64,000 nt of DNA from Pseudomonas viridiflava (GTDB lineage: Bacteria > Pseudomonadota > Gammaproteobacteria > Pseudomonadales > Pseudomonadaceae). Shown piece by piece: positions 7,439 through 20,326 of the stretch. Under the pieces are notes generated by a model. That model did not search any database. It saw only the letters and a list, made by a program, of their open reading frames with translations, and was not told the origin of the DNA. How positions within the stretch are numbered: the stretch's first letter is position 1; every line of letters starts with the position of its first letter. Location of the stretch: positions 124,001-188,000 of the forward strand of contig NZ_UUOC01000053.1 in assembly GCF_900590755.1 (NCBI RefSeq), in the 5' to 3' direction. The translations under genes were made by a program, and so were the position numbers.

Positions 7439-8725
7439 TCAGCCGCGGAACTCGCCGCGACCGTTGTAAACGGCTTTGGCGCCCAATTGCTCTTCGATAC
7501 GCAGCAATTGGTTGTACTTGGCGATACGGTCCGAACGGCTGGCCGAACCGGTCTTGATCTGACCCGCTGCGGTGCCCACTGCCAGATCGGCAATGGTGGA
7601 ATCTTCGGTTTCGCCGGAGCGGTGCGAAATGACAGCCGTGTAACCGGCAGCCTTGGCCATCTGGATGGCTTCCAGGGTTTCGGTCAGGGTGCCGATCTGG
7701 TTGAACTTGATCAGGATCGAGTTGGCGATCTTTTTATCGATGCCTTCTTTCAGGATCTTGGTGTTGGTCACGAACAGATCGTCGCCGACCAGTTGCACCT
7801 TGTCGCCGATCTTGTCAGTGAGGATCTTCCAGCCAGCCCAGTCGGACTCGTCCAGGCCATCTTCAATCGAGATGATCGGGTGCTTGCTGACCAGATCAGC
7901 CAGGTAGTCAGCGAAACCAGCGGAGTCGTACTCGCCTTCTTCACCCAGGATGTATTTGCCGTTTTTGTAGAACTCGCTGGCCGCGCAGTCCAGTGCCAGG
8001 GTCACGTCGGTGCCCAGCTTGTAACCGGCGTTGGCGACCGCTTCGGCGATGGCGCTCAGGGCGTCGTCGTTGGAAGCCAGGTCAGGCGCGAAACCACCCT
8101 CGTCACCCACTGCGGTGTTCAGGCCACGGGCCTTCAGAACAGCCTTGAGGTGATGGAAGATCTCGGTGCCCCAGCGCAGGCCTTCGGAGAAGGTCTTGGC
8201 GCCAACAGGCTGGATCATGAATTCCTGAATGTCGATGTTGTTATCGGCGTGCTCGCCACCGTTGATGATGTTCATCATCGGAACCGGCATCGAGTAAACA
8301 CCCGGCGTGCCGTTCAGGTTAGCGATGTGCGCGTACAGCGGCAGATCCTGATCCTGAGCAGCGGCCTTGGCGGCAGCCAGCGAAACAGCGAGGATTGCGT
8401 TGGCACCCAGGCTGGCTTTGTTTTCAGTGGCGTCCAGCGCGATCATCGCGTGGTCCAGGGCTTTCTGGTCAACCGGGTCCTTGCCCAAAAGCAGGTCGCG
8501 GATCGGACCATTGATGTTGGCAACAGCTTTCAGAACACCTTTGCCCAGGTAACGGCTCTTGTCGCCATCACGCAGCTCAAGCGCCTCGCGCGAGCCGGTT
8601 GAAGCACCGGACGGTGCGCAGGCGCTACCGATGATGCCGTTGTCGAGGAGCACATCTGCTTCCACGGTGGGATTGCCACGGGAGTCGAGAACTTCACGAC
8701 CTTTGATGTCGACGATTTTTGCCAT
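7439..8725 (-). CDS. eno: Enolase
   Basis: Enolase interconverts 2-phosphoglycerate and phosphoenolpyruvate and is part of the RNA degradosome in many proteobacteria. The 428-residue protein starts MAKIVDIKGREVLDSRGNPT. Metal ligands lie in the region of ISIEDGLDE and LVGDDLFVTN. The catalytic lysine is in LIKFNQIGTL, and ISHRSGETED is the substrate loop. The start at 8725 gives the family N-terminus; four extra upstream codons are unlikely to be used. Confidence 0.98.
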   Translation of the reverse strand: MAKIVDIKGREVLDSRGNPTVEADVLLDNGIIGSACAPSGASTGSREALELRDGDKSRYLGKGVLKAVANINGPIRDLLLGKDPVDQKALDHAMIALDATENKASLGANAILAVSLAAAKAAAQDQDLPLYAHIANLNGTPGVYSMPVPMMNIINGGEHADNNIDIQEFMIQPVGAKTFSEGLRWGTEIFHHLKAVLKARGLNTAVGDEGGFAPDLASNDDALSAIAEAVANAGYKLGTDVTLALDCAASEFYKNGKYILGEEGEYDSAGFADYLADLVSKHPIISIEDGLDESDWAGWKILTDKIGDKVQLVGDDLFVTNTKILKEGIDKKIANSILIKFNQIGTLTETLEAIQMAKAAGYTAVISHRSGETEDSTIADLAVGTAAGQIKTGSASRSDRIAKYNQLLRIEEQLGAKAVYNGRGEFRG

Positions 8726-8815
8726 TGTTGTAAACACTCCAAGATTGACGAAAACGACGCAGCTGGGTAATCAATTGCAGCTTCTGGGCAACAACGCAGG
8801 GCAGGCCCTGAAGCG

Positions 8816-8839
8816 ACAAACCCCGACATGAAGTCGGGG
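8816..8839 (-). terminator. Terminator-like hairpin between kdsA and eno
   Basis: CCCCGAC (8821-8827) pairs with GTCGGGG (8833-8839) around a 5-base loop. On the minus strand it is followed by TTTGTC. The U-run is weak, so it probably lowers rather than abolishes read-through from kdsA into eno. Confidence 0.55.
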
Positions 8840-8890
8840 AAAACAATCGAGCGGCACTTTACCGGAGGGCAACCCTGCGGAAAAGGCTGT

Positions 8891-9736
8891 TTAAGCGGTT
8901 TCTACTGTCGGAAATGCCTTCACCAGATCATCCAGAGCCTTGAGCTGAGCCAGGAACGGCTCCAGCTTGTCCAGACGCAAGGCACAAGGGCCATCGCATT
9001 TGGCGTTGTCCGGATCCGGATGGGCTTCAAGGAACAGACCGGCAAGGTTCTGACTGATGCCAGCCTTTGCCAGTTCCAATACCTGGGCACGACGACCACC
9101 GGCGGAATCCGAGCGACCGCCTGGCATTTGCAGGGCGTGGGTCACGTCGAAGAATACCGGGTATTCGAACTGCTTCATGATGCCGAAGCCCAGCATGTCC
9201 ACTACAAGGTTGTTGTAGCCGAAACTGGTGCCGCGCTCGCAAAGGATCAACTGATCGTTACCCGCTTCTTCGCACTTGTTCAGGATGTGTTTCATTTCCT
9301 GAGGGGCGAGAAACTGGGCTTTCTTGATGTTGATCACGGCGCCGGTGCGGGCCATGGCCACAACGAGATCCGTCTGACGGGACAGAAAGGCCGGCAGCTG
9401 GATGATGTCGCAGACTTCAGCCACGACCTTGGCCTGCTCCGGCTCGTGCACATCGGTAATCAGCGGAACGTTGAAGGTCTTTTTGATTTCTTCAAAGATG
9501 CGCATACCCTCTTCCAGGCCAGGGCCACGGTAAGAGTGCATGGACGAGCGGTTGGCTTTATCGAAGCTGGCCTTGAATACGTAAGGGATACCGAGTTTCT
9601 CGGTAACCCGCACGTATTCTTCGCAGACCTGCATGGCCATGTCCCGGGATTCAAGCACGTTCATGCCACCGAACAAGACCATTGGCTTGTCGTTGGCGAT
9701 GTCGATCGAACCTACACGGATTGTTTTCTGAGCCAT
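8891..9736 (-). CDS. kdsA: 3-deoxy-8-phosphooctulonate synthase
   Basis: KdsA condenses arabinose 5-phosphate with phosphoenolpyruvate to make Kdo 8-phosphate for the LPS inner core. It is 281 residues, the standard size. Conserved blocks are KASFDKANRSS (about 52-62), TDVHEP and DVTHALQMPGG. The start at 9736 (MAQKTIRVGSI) lies 17 bp after the pyrG stop. The pyrG-kdsA-eno order is conserved in gammaproteobacteria. Confidence 0.97.
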   Translation of the reverse strand: MAQKTIRVGSIDIANDKPMVLFGGMNVLESRDMAMQVCEEYVRVTEKLGIPYVFKASFDKANRSSMHSYRGPGLEEGMRIFEEIKKTFNVPLITDVHEPEQAKVVAEVCDIIQLPAFLSRQTDLVVAMARTGAVINIKKAQFLAPQEMKHILNKCEEAGNDQLILCERGTSFGYNNLVVDMLGFGIMKQFEYPVFFDVTHALQMPGGRSDSAGGRRAQVLELAKAGISQNLAGLFLEAHPDPDNAKCDGPCALRLDKLEPFLAQLKALDDLVKAFPTVETA

Positions 9737-9753
9737 GTGATGAATATCCCGAA

Positions 9754-11385
9754 TCAAGCTTTCTTCTGATGTTGAGCCAGCGCCGCCTTGACGAAGCCGC
9801 TGAACAACGGATGACCATCGCGAGGCGTGGAGGTGAACTCAGGGTGGAACTGGCAAGCCACAAACCATGGGTGATTCGGTGCTTCAACCACTTCAACCAG
9901 CGCGCCATCACTGGAGCGACCCGAAACCTTCAGGCCCGCTTCAAGCAATTGCGGCAGCAGATTGTTGTTCACTTCGTAGCGGTGACGGTGACGCTCGACG
10001 ATGACGTCTTTCGCGTAGCAATCGTGGACCAGAGAACCCGGCTCAAGCTGGCAATCCTGAGCACCCAGACGCATGGTGCCGCCCAGATCGGAGCTTTCGG
10101 TACGGGTTTCAACTGCGCCAGTGGCATCTTCCCACTCAGTGATCAGACCGACCACGGAGTGCGCGCCATTACGATCGAACTCGGTGGAGTTGGCGTCTTT
10201 CCAGCCCAACACGTTACGAGCGTACTCGATAACCGCAACCTGCATGCCCAGGCAGATGCCCAGATACGGAACCTTGTTTTCGCGAGCAAACTGAACGGCA
10301 GTGATCTTGCCTTCAACGCCACGCAGGCCAAAGCCGCCAGGAACCAGAATCGCATCAACGCCTTCCAGCAGCGCGGTGCCTTGGTTCTCGATGTCTTCGG
10401 AGTCGATATAACGCAGGTTGACCTTGGTACGGTTGGTGATGCCGGCGTGACTCATCGCTTCGATCAGCGACTTGTACGCATCCAGCAACTCCATGTATTT
10501 GCCGACCATGGCGATGGTGACTTCGTGCTCAGGGTTGAGCTTGGCGTCAACCACGGCTTCCCATTCGGACAGGTCGGCGCTGTTGCATTGCAGGCCAAAA
10601 CGCTCGACGACGAAATCATCCAGACCTTGGGAGTGCAGGATGCCCGGGATCTTGTAGATGGTGTCGGCGTCTTCCAGAGCGATAACCGCACGCTCTTCAA
10701 CGTTAGTGAACTGAGCAATTTTGCGACGCGACGACAGATCAATCGGGTGATCGGAGCGGCAAACCAGCACGTCAGGCTGCAGACCAATGGAACGCAGTTC
10801 CTTGACCGAGTGCTGAGTAGGCTTGGTCTTGGTTTCGCCCGCTGTTGCGATGTACGGAACCAGGGTCAGATGCATCAGCATGGCGCGCTTGGCACCGACT
10901 TCGAAACGCAACTGGCGGATGGCTTCGAGGAACGGTTGCGACTCGATGTCACCAACAGTGCCGCCGATTTCCACCAGCGCGACGTCAGCGTCGCCAGCAC
11001 CCTTGATGATGCGGCGCTTGATTTCGTCGGTGATGTGCGGAATGACCTGAATGGTCGCGCCCAGGTAATCACCACGGCGCTCTTTGCGCAGGACGTGTTC
11101 GTAAACACGGCCAGTGGTGAAGTTGTTGTTCTGGGTCATGGTCGTGCGGATGAACCGCTCGTAGTGGCCAAGGTCCAGGTCGGTTTCGGCGCCGTCATGG
11201 GTGACGAACACTTCACCGTGCTGGAACGGGCTCATGGTACCCGGGTCAACGTTGATGTAGGGGTCAAGCTTGAGCATGGTGACCTTAAGTCCCCGCGCCT
11301 CCAGGATGGCCGCCAATGAAGCCGAGGCAATGCCTTTCCCCAATGAAGAAACAACACCGCCCGTGACGAAGATGTAGCGCGTCAT
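9754..11385 (-). CDS. pyrG: CTP synthase
   Basis: PyrG aminates UTP to CTP using ATP and glutamine. It is 543 residues. The N-terminal synthase domain has the P-loop VTGGVVSSLGKG (about 7-18). The C-terminal class I glutaminase has its nucleophile cysteine in YLGICLGMQ and its His/Glu pair in CQFHPEFTS. It heads the pyrG-kdsA unit. The 265-bp gap upstream (11386-11650) presumably holds its promoter; I could not identify specific elements there. Confidence 0.98.
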   Translation of the reverse strand: MTRYIFVTGGVVSSLGKGIASASLAAILEARGLKVTMLKLDPYINVDPGTMSPFQHGEVFVTHDGAETDLDLGHYERFIRTTMTQNNNFTTGRVYEHVLRKERRGDYLGATIQVIPHITDEIKRRIIKGAGDADVALVEIGGTVGDIESQPFLEAIRQLRFEVGAKRAMLMHLTLVPYIATAGETKTKPTQHSVKELRSIGLQPDVLVCRSDHPIDLSSRRKIAQFTNVEERAVIALEDADTIYKIPGILHSQGLDDFVVERFGLQCNSADLSEWEAVVDAKLNPEHEVTIAMVGKYMELLDAYKSLIEAMSHAGITNRTKVNLRYIDSEDIENQGTALLEGVDAILVPGGFGLRGVEGKITAVQFARENKVPYLGICLGMQVAVIEYARNVLGWKDANSTEFDRNGAHSVVGLITEWEDATGAVETRTESSDLGGTMRLGAQDCQLEPGSLVHDCYAKDVIVERHRHRYEVNNNLLPQLLEAGLKVSGRSSDGALVEVVEAPNHPWFVACQFHPEFTSTPRDGHPLFSGFVKAALAQHQKKA

Positions 11386-11650
11386 GAAAAACCCTAGAAG
11401 TCTGCGTTAAAGCGGTCAGAGCCGCCGGGGAAAGCGAAGGAAGGCCGAAGCCCCCGATTACCCCCACAAATCACAGTGCATCCCAAAAACTGTTGCGTTG
11501 AAACGGACCGGCTCGAGAGCCTGCCAATTGCGCACCACATTTGAAGAATCGCCCAGCAAAGACTGGTTGGTAACCGGCAACTAACGTCGATTCAATTGAA
11601 TCCACAGAAGTTGTATCAAGAAGGGAGCGTAGTCTACCGGAATTGCCCTT

Positions 11651-12988
11651 TCAGCTCAAACTTTGGTCATTCGTCGGCGGCATCCAGCGCAGGCGCCCGT
11701 TTTCACAGGGCTCGGAGCACAGTTGCGGGAGGTTGGCGACCGCCAGTAACTCATCATTGCGATACAGCAGCGGCAATCGGCCGCGGATGAATAGCGGTAT
11801 TTCGCATTCGTTGAGCAGACGCTTAAGGTCACGGTGGCCACGACCGGGGATATGCAGCACTTCTCCGCCCTGGCGATAGCGCACTTCAAGCTGGCCGGAA
11901 GGCGCCTGACCGTCGATGAACAGCTGACCATTGTCAGGAAGTATCAGCGCCTGACGGACATCGGGCCAGGGCAACACACCCTCGACCGACCTCGACCAGT
12001 TATCGGAAAGCCACCAGATCCGCCCATGGCTGCGATGCAACTCACCGTCGGCCAGCCGCCACACTGGACGTCCGCCCGGCCCTGCATCGCGCAGATTGTC
12101 CCAGCTCGCCCAGTGATCGCTGTCCGGCAAACGCGTCAGCGGTGCCAGCCAATGTCGCAGGGCATTGCGTTGCCGCGCCGGGGAAAGCGTGGCCAGCGCC
12201 GGTAACGCTAATGAGGGCACAGCAATCCAGGGTAAGGGGCTGGCGGTTTTCGCCGTTGTCAGATCCACCAAAGCCAACTCATCCAACAACTGCTGCGCCT
12301 CAAACAGATGCGAGGCAGCACGGGCGATATTGGCATCGGCTTGTGGCCAACGAGCTTTGATCACTGGCAATACTTCATTGCGCAAATAGTTGCGGGCGAA
12401 GCGGGAATCGCTGTTGCTGGGATCTTCCACCCAGCTCAATCCTTGAGTGGTGGCGTAAAGCTCCAGCTCTTCGCGCGACACATCCAGCAATGGCCTCACC
12501 ATGTGACCACGACCCAAAGCGCGACTGACAGGCATCCCCGTCAAACCGCGCAACCCGGCACCGCGCAACAGACGAAACAGCAAGGTTTCAGCCTGATCGT
12601 CCCGATGCTGGCCGGTAAGCAAGACTTCATCGACACCCAGCTGCTGCGTGAACGCGCCATAGCGTGCATCCCGGGCAGCCTGCTCCAGACTCGCGCTGGC
12701 TTTCACACTCACCCCAATGACCTGCAAAGCAACGCCGAGCGCCTGACAGACTTGCTGACAATGTCCCGGCCACGACTCAGCCGCCGGCTGCAGGCCGTGA
12801 TGCACATGGATGGCTTTTATCGCAGGCAGGGATTCGCACTTGGCGAGCTCAGCCAGAAGGTGCAACAAAACGGTGGAATCCAGGCCACCGGAGAACCCGA
12901 TATGCCAGACGGGCGCATCGCGCCAAGGGGCCAGGGCTTGAAGAAGCCTGGTGGGGAGGTCATGACCGGGGTGTTTGAGGATGGTCAT
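11651..12988 (-). CDS. tilS: tRNA(Ile)-lysidine synthase
   Basis: TilS attaches lysine to C34 of the CAU-anticodon tRNA-Ile, changing it to read AUA. It is 445 residues with the PP-loop ATP site SGGLDST at about 30-36, the catalytic core to about 220, and the C-terminal substrate-binding domains (PGRGHRDLKRLLNE). The start at 12988 (MTILKHPGH) is preferred. The frame continues upstream to 13042 only because it reads through a REP palindrome, giving the artefactual stretch RSLRQLLQ. Confidence 0.95.
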   Translation of the reverse strand: MTILKHPGHDLPTRLLQALAPWRDAPVWHIGFSGGLDSTVLLHLLAELAKCESLPAIKAIHVHHGLQPAAESWPGHCQQVCQALGVALQVIGVSVKASASLEQAARDARYGAFTQQLGVDEVLLTGQHRDDQAETLLFRLLRGAGLRGLTGMPVSRALGRGHMVRPLLDVSREELELYATTQGLSWVEDPSNSDSRFARNYLRNEVLPVIKARWPQADANIARAASHLFEAQQLLDELALVDLTTAKTASPLPWIAVPSLALPALATLSPARQRNALRHWLAPLTRLPDSDHWASWDNLRDAGPGGRPVWRLADGELHRSHGRIWWLSDNWSRSVEGVLPWPDVRQALILPDNGQLFIDGQAPSGQLEVRYRQGGEVLHIPGRGHRDLKRLLNECEIPLFIRGRLPLLYRNDELLAVANLPQLCSEPCENGRLRWMPPTNDQSLS

Positions 12989-12999
12989 ATCAGTTACCT

Positions 13000-13071
13000 G
13001 TAGGAGCTGCCGAAGGCTGCGAACGCTTCGTGTCTGACACACCGAAATTCGCAGCCTTCGGCAGCTCCTAC
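13000..13071. repeat. REP pair between accA and tilS
   Basis: GTAGGAGCTGCCGAAGGCTG and its inverse complement flank a 32-bp spacer. This REP separates two same-direction genes and could end or stabilise the accA transcript. Confidence 0.88.
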
Positions 13072-13089
13072 AAGGTCAGGGGCTCTAAA

Positions 13090-14037
13090 TCAGAGGCCGT
13101 AACTCATCAGACGCTCGTAACGGCGGGCCAGCAGCGCGTCGTTATCGAACTTCTTGAGCATCGCCAGCTGGCTGCTCAGTTCCTGACGAATCGACTCGGC
13201 TGCGCCCGCTGGGTCGCGGTGTGCGCCGCCCAATGGCTCGCCGATCACCTTGTCGACAATGCCCAGACCTTTCAGACGGTCAGCGGTAATGCCCATGGCT
13301 TCGGCAGCATCAGGTGCTTTGTCAGCAGTTTTCCACAGAATCGATGCGCAACCTTCCGGCGAGATCACCGCGTAGGTCGAATACTGCAGCATGTTCAGTT
13401 GATCGCAAACACCGATTGCCAATGCGCCGCCGGAGCCGCCTTCGCCGATAACGGTGGCGATGATTGGCGTTTTCAGACGGGCCATGACGCGCAGGTTCCA
13501 GGCAATGGCTTCGCTCTGGTTACGCTCTTCTGCATCGATACCCGGATAGGCGCCCGGCGTGTCGATAAACGTCAGGATCGGCATCTTGAAGCGCTCGGCC
13601 ATTTCCATCAGGCGGCAGGCTTTGCGATAGCCTTCAGGACGCGGCATGCCGAAGTTACGACGAACCTTTTCACGGACTTCACGACCTTTCTGGTGGCCGA
13701 TAACCATGACCGGCTGGCCATCAAGGCGAGCAATACCGCCGACAATCGCAGCGTCATCAGAGAAGTGACGGTCGCCGTGCAACTCGTCGAACTCGGTGAA
13801 GATGTGCTGGATGTAATCCAGGGTGTACGGACGACGCGGGTGGCGCGCCATGCGTGCAATCTGCCAGCTGGTCAGGTTGCCGAAAATGCTTTCGGTCAGC
13901 GTGTTGCTTTTTTCTTGCAGACGCGAGATTTCGTCGCCGATGTTGAGCGAGTTGTCGTTACCCACCAAGCGCAATTCTTCGATCTTGGCTTGCAGGTCAG
14001 CGATCGGCTGTTCGAAATCAAGAAAATTCGGGTTCAT
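13090..14037 (-). CDS. accA: Acetyl-CoA carboxylase, carboxyltransferase subunit alpha
   Basis: AccA pairs with AccD to transfer CO2 from biotin to acetyl-CoA, the first step of fatty acid synthesis. It is 315 residues. The start at 14037 (MNPNFLDFEQPI) gives the family N-terminus. It has the helical N-terminal region followed by the crotonase-like fold (DTPGAYPGIDAEERNQSEAI, GEGGSGGALAIG). It follows dnaE as in E. coli; the gap is 115 bp, so it may be co-transcribed or have its own promoter. Confidence 0.97.
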   Translation of the reverse strand: MNPNFLDFEQPIADLQAKIEELRLVGNDNSLNIGDEISRLQEKSNTLTESIFGNLTSWQIARMARHPRRPYTLDYIQHIFTEFDELHGDRHFSDDAAIVGGIARLDGQPVMVIGHQKGREVREKVRRNFGMPRPEGYRKACRLMEMAERFKMPILTFIDTPGAYPGIDAEERNQSEAIAWNLRVMARLKTPIIATVIGEGGSGGALAIGVCDQLNMLQYSTYAVISPEGCASILWKTADKAPDAAEAMGITADRLKGLGIVDKVIGEPLGGAHRDPAGAAESIRQELSSQLAMLKKFDNDALLARRYERLMSYGL

Positions 14038-14152
14038 AGGCATCCGTCTTGGGTCGACGGCCAAGAGGCCGGCCGATTTATCTGTTAGCGCGCTACCTTA
14101 CGGGAACAGGCGCATTCAGGTCGAGATTAAATAGTGAGCCAAGGATAAGCGC

Positions 14153-17674
<3,522 letters not shown>

Positions 17675-17694
17675 TGTGATCCTATAGCGCTAGA

Positions 17695-17727
17695 ACAAAA
17701 ACGAAGGCCCGGATTGTACCGAGCCTT
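17695..17727 (-). terminator. Intrinsic terminator after rnhB
   Basis: Minus-strand stem AAGGCTCGG / CCGGGCCTT (17719-17727 with 17704-17712; one G-U pair) with a 6-base loop, followed by CGTTTTTG. It separates the lipid A/rnhB run from dnaE. Confidence 0.75.
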
Positions 17728-17748
17728 TGGGAAAACATCAGCCCACTG

Positions 17749-18399
17749 TCAGTTCAGCGGGATTATCGATGGCGACGACAACATTGAAGCAATCATCATG
17801 TCTCTCGCTTCGTAAGCGGCCCGAACCGGCGCAAAAGAACGGCGGTGGATCGGGGTAGGACCCAGCCGGGCCAGCGCTTCCAGATGAACGGGGGTCGGAT
17901 AACCCTTGTGCCCGCCTATTCCATAACCCGGATAGATCAGCTCGAACGCCGCCATTTCTCGATCCCGGCTGACTTTGGCCAGAATAGACGCGGCGGCGAT
18001 TGCCGGAACCTTGGCATCGCCCTGAATCACTGGCGCGCTGGGCACCGACAATTGCGGGCAACGGTTGCCGTCAATCAAGGCCAGTTTCGGCGTGATCAAC
18101 AGGCCTTCAACAGCACGCTTCATGGCCAGCATGGTGGCGTGAAGGATGTTCAGCTCGTCGATTTCCTCGACTTCCGCCCTGGCGATATGCCAACACAGAG
18201 CCTTCTCGCAAATCTCGTCAAACAGCCGCTCGCGCCTGGCTTCGGTGAGTTTCTTCGAGTCATTCAGACCCAGTATCGGACGGCGCGGATCGAGGATCAC
18301 TGCCGCCGTCACCACCGCGCCGCACAGCGGGCCACGGCCCACCTCGTCGACACCTGCCACGAGATCTTCAACAAGATTGAAGTCCAGACCCATTTGCAT
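17749..18399 (-). CDS. rnhB: Ribonuclease HII
   Basis: RNase HII cuts RNA of RNA-DNA hybrids and single ribonucleotides in DNA. The protein is 216 residues from MQMGLDFN. Active-site acids are in AGVDEVGRGPL (about 16-26) and in ALIDGNRCP; GIGGHKGYPT is a further family block. A GTG at 18411 overlaps the lpxB stop by 4 bp and would add four residues; I prefer the ATG at 18399 because I recall Pseudomonas homologues starting there. It ends the lpx run before a terminator. Confidence 0.94.
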   Translation of the reverse strand: MQMGLDFNLVEDLVAGVDEVGRGPLCGAVVTAAVILDPRRPILGLNDSKKLTEARRERLFDEICEKALCWHIARAEVEEIDELNILHATMLAMKRAVEGLLITPKLALIDGNRCPQLSVPSAPVIQGDAKVPAIAAASILAKVSRDREMAAFELIYPGYGIGGHKGYPTPVHLEALARLGPTPIHRRSFAPVRAAYEARDMMIASMLSSPSIIPLN

Positions 18400-18407
18400 T
18401 TGTGAAC

Positions 18408-19547
18408 TCACAGTGAAGGCGAACGGCCAATCAGGCTCAATACCGCTTCGGCGGCCTGATTGGATGCGTCGCGACGCAAGGTTCGGTGAATTTCGTCGAA
18501 GCCCGCCGTTTGCACCTGAGCGTCATCCAGAAGCGGCAACACGTGCTGCGCCAAGGCTTCGGCGCTGGCATCGTCCTGCAACAGTTCCGGCACCAGCATG
18601 CGCTGGGCCAGCAGGTTCGGCAGGGAAACGTACGGGCTTTTCACCAGACGCTTGAGTATCCAAAAGGTAATCGGTGCCATGCGATAGGCAACGACCATTG
18701 GTCGCTTGTACAACAACGCTTCGAGGGTTGCGGTACCGGAGGCGATCAGCACTGCATCGCAGGCGGCCAGGGCGACATGGGAGCGACCGTCCAGCAACAG
18801 AACCGGAAGATTACGCCCGACCAGCATTTGCTCGATCTGCTCGCGCCGTTGCGGGCTGGCGCAGGGCAACACAAAACGAATGCCAGGATGTGAAGCCAGA
18901 AGCCTCTCGGCAGCGTCGAAAAACAGACCGCCCAACCGTCCTACTTCGCCACCGCGACTGCCGGGCATCAACGCCACAACAGGTCCTGCGTCGAGTCCAA
19001 GCTCGGCGCGAGCAGCAAAACGGTCCGCCTGCAGCGGGATGGTGTCTGCCAAGGGGTGACCGACGAACTTCACCGGCACGCCCTTTTCTTCATAGAAGCG
19101 CGCTTCGAACGGCAGCAGGGTGAGCATCAAATCGCACCCTTCGCGAATCTTGAGCACACGCTTCTGGCGCCATGCCCAGACGGATGGGCTGACGTAGTGC
19201 ACGGTCTTGATACCGGCGCGTCGTAGCTGCAGTTCGATATTGAGGGTGAAATCCGGGGCATCGATGCCGATGAAAACGTCGGGTTTCTGATCGATGAGGG
19301 TTTGAACCAGGTCTTTGCGTTTGGCCAGCAGCTCGCGCAGACGACCCAACACCTCGACCAGGCCCATCACCGAAAGGCGTTCCATCGGAAAATGGGAGAC
19401 CATGCCTTCGGCTTCCATGAGCGGCCCGCCGACCCCGATGAATTCAACCTCTGGATGACGCGCCTTGATGGCACGCATGAGCCCGGAACCCAGAATGTCC
19501 CCGGACGCCTCGCCCGCCACCAGCGCGATACGCAATAGGCCAGCCAT
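18408..19547 (-). CDS. lpxB: Lipid-A-disaccharide synthase
   Basis: LpxB is a GT19 glycosyltransferase that joins UDP-diacylglucosamine and lipid X to make the lipid A disaccharide on the inner leaflet. It is 379 residues. It begins LRIALVAGEASGDILGSGLM (from about residue 4), the family signature, with YVSPSVWAWRQKR and PGSRGGEVGRL further on. It starts 2 bp after the lpxA stop. The order lpxD-fabZ-lpxA-lpxB-rnhB matches E. coli. Confidence 0.97.
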   Translation of the reverse strand: MAGLLRIALVAGEASGDILGSGLMRAIKARHPEVEFIGVGGPLMEAEGMVSHFPMERLSVMGLVEVLGRLRELLAKRKDLVQTLIDQKPDVFIGIDAPDFTLNIELQLRRAGIKTVHYVSPSVWAWRQKRVLKIREGCDLMLTLLPFEARFYEEKGVPVKFVGHPLADTIPLQADRFAARAELGLDAGPVVALMPGSRGGEVGRLGGLFFDAAERLLASHPGIRFVLPCASPQRREQIEQMLVGRNLPVLLLDGRSHVALAACDAVLIASGTATLEALLYKRPMVVAYRMAPITFWILKRLVKSPYVSLPNLLAQRMLVPELLQDDASAEALAQHVLPLLDDAQVQTAGFDEIHRTLRRDASNQAAEAVLSLIGRSPSL

Positions 19548-19549
19548 GA

Positions 19550-20326
19550 TCAGCGGGTGATGCCGCGGGTTGAGGTCTGAATGGACTCAAGAAAAATCGC
19601 GACTTCAGGGAAAAGCGCGGCTGGCTCAGCCAGTTCGGCGAGCGCTTGGTCGACGGTCAGGCCCTGGCGGTAAACCACCTTGTAGGCACGACGCAATGCG
19701 TGGATGGCATCTTCGCTGAAACCACGACGGCGCATGCCTTCGAAGTTCATGCTGCGTGCTTCAGCCGGGTTACCAAAAACGGTGACGAAGGCAGGCACAT
19801 CCTTGCCGATCGCCGTGCCCATGCCCGAGAAGCTATGGGCGCCGATATGACAGAACTGATGCACAAGCGTGAAGCCGGACAGAATCGCCCAGTCATCAAC
19901 GTGCACATGCCCTGCCAGAGCCGTGTTATTGACCAGAATGCAATGATTACCGATCACGCTGTCATGGCCGATGTGGGCATAGGCCATGATCAGGTTGTGG
20001 TCACCAATAGTGGTTTCCGCACGGTCCTGGATGGTGCCGCGATGGATGGTCACGCCTTCACGAATCACGTTGTGATCGCCAATGACCAGCCGGGTCGCTT
20101 CACCTTTGTACTTGAGATCGGGTGTGTCTTCGCCTACCGATGAAAACTGATAGATGCGATTGTGCTTACCGATCCGGGTCGGGCCACGCAAAATAACGTG
20201 TGGACCAACAACTGTACCCTCGCCAATTTCCACACCGGCTCCGATGATCGACCACGGGCCGACCTCTACATCGTCAGCCAGGATGGCTGTCGGATCGATG
20301 ATTGCGCGAGAGTCAATCAAACTCAT
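19550..20326 (-). CDS. lpxA: UDP-N-acetylglucosamine O-acyltransferase
   Basis: LpxA starts lipid A synthesis by adding a 3-hydroxyacyl chain to UDP-GlcNAc. It is 258 residues of left-handed beta-helix hexapeptide repeats with a C-terminal helical domain. The catalytic histidine is H121 in AHIGHDSVIG. M169 (SFSGMG) is the residue known in P. aeruginosa to set preference for a 10-carbon acyl chain, so 3-hydroxydecanoyl-ACP is the inferred donor. It overlaps fabZ by 4 bp. Confidence 0.97.
   Translation of the reverse strand: MSLIDSRAIIDPTAILADDVEVGPWSIIGAGVEIGEGTVVGPHVILRGPTRIGKHNRIYQFSSVGEDTPDLKYKGEATRLVIGDHNVIREGVTIHRGTIQDRAETTIGDHNLIMAYAHIGHDSVIGNHCILVNNTALAGHVHVDDWAILSGFTLVHQFCHIGAHSFSGMGTAIGKDVPAFVTVFGNPAEARSMNFEGMRRRGFSEDAIHALRRAYKVVYRQGLTVDQALAELAEPAALFPEVAIFLESIQTSTRGITR

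Noticed and set aside
9682..11319. Long plus-strand open frame of 545 codons opposite pyrG
   Set aside because: It is a GC-driven shadow of pyrG on the other strand; the product has no domain pattern and the pyrG frame has clear motifs.
12989..13042. N-terminal extension of tilS (reading RSLRQLLQ)
   Set aside because: This is translated REP palindrome, a common start-site error in Pseudomonas; the internal ATG at 12988 fits the family.
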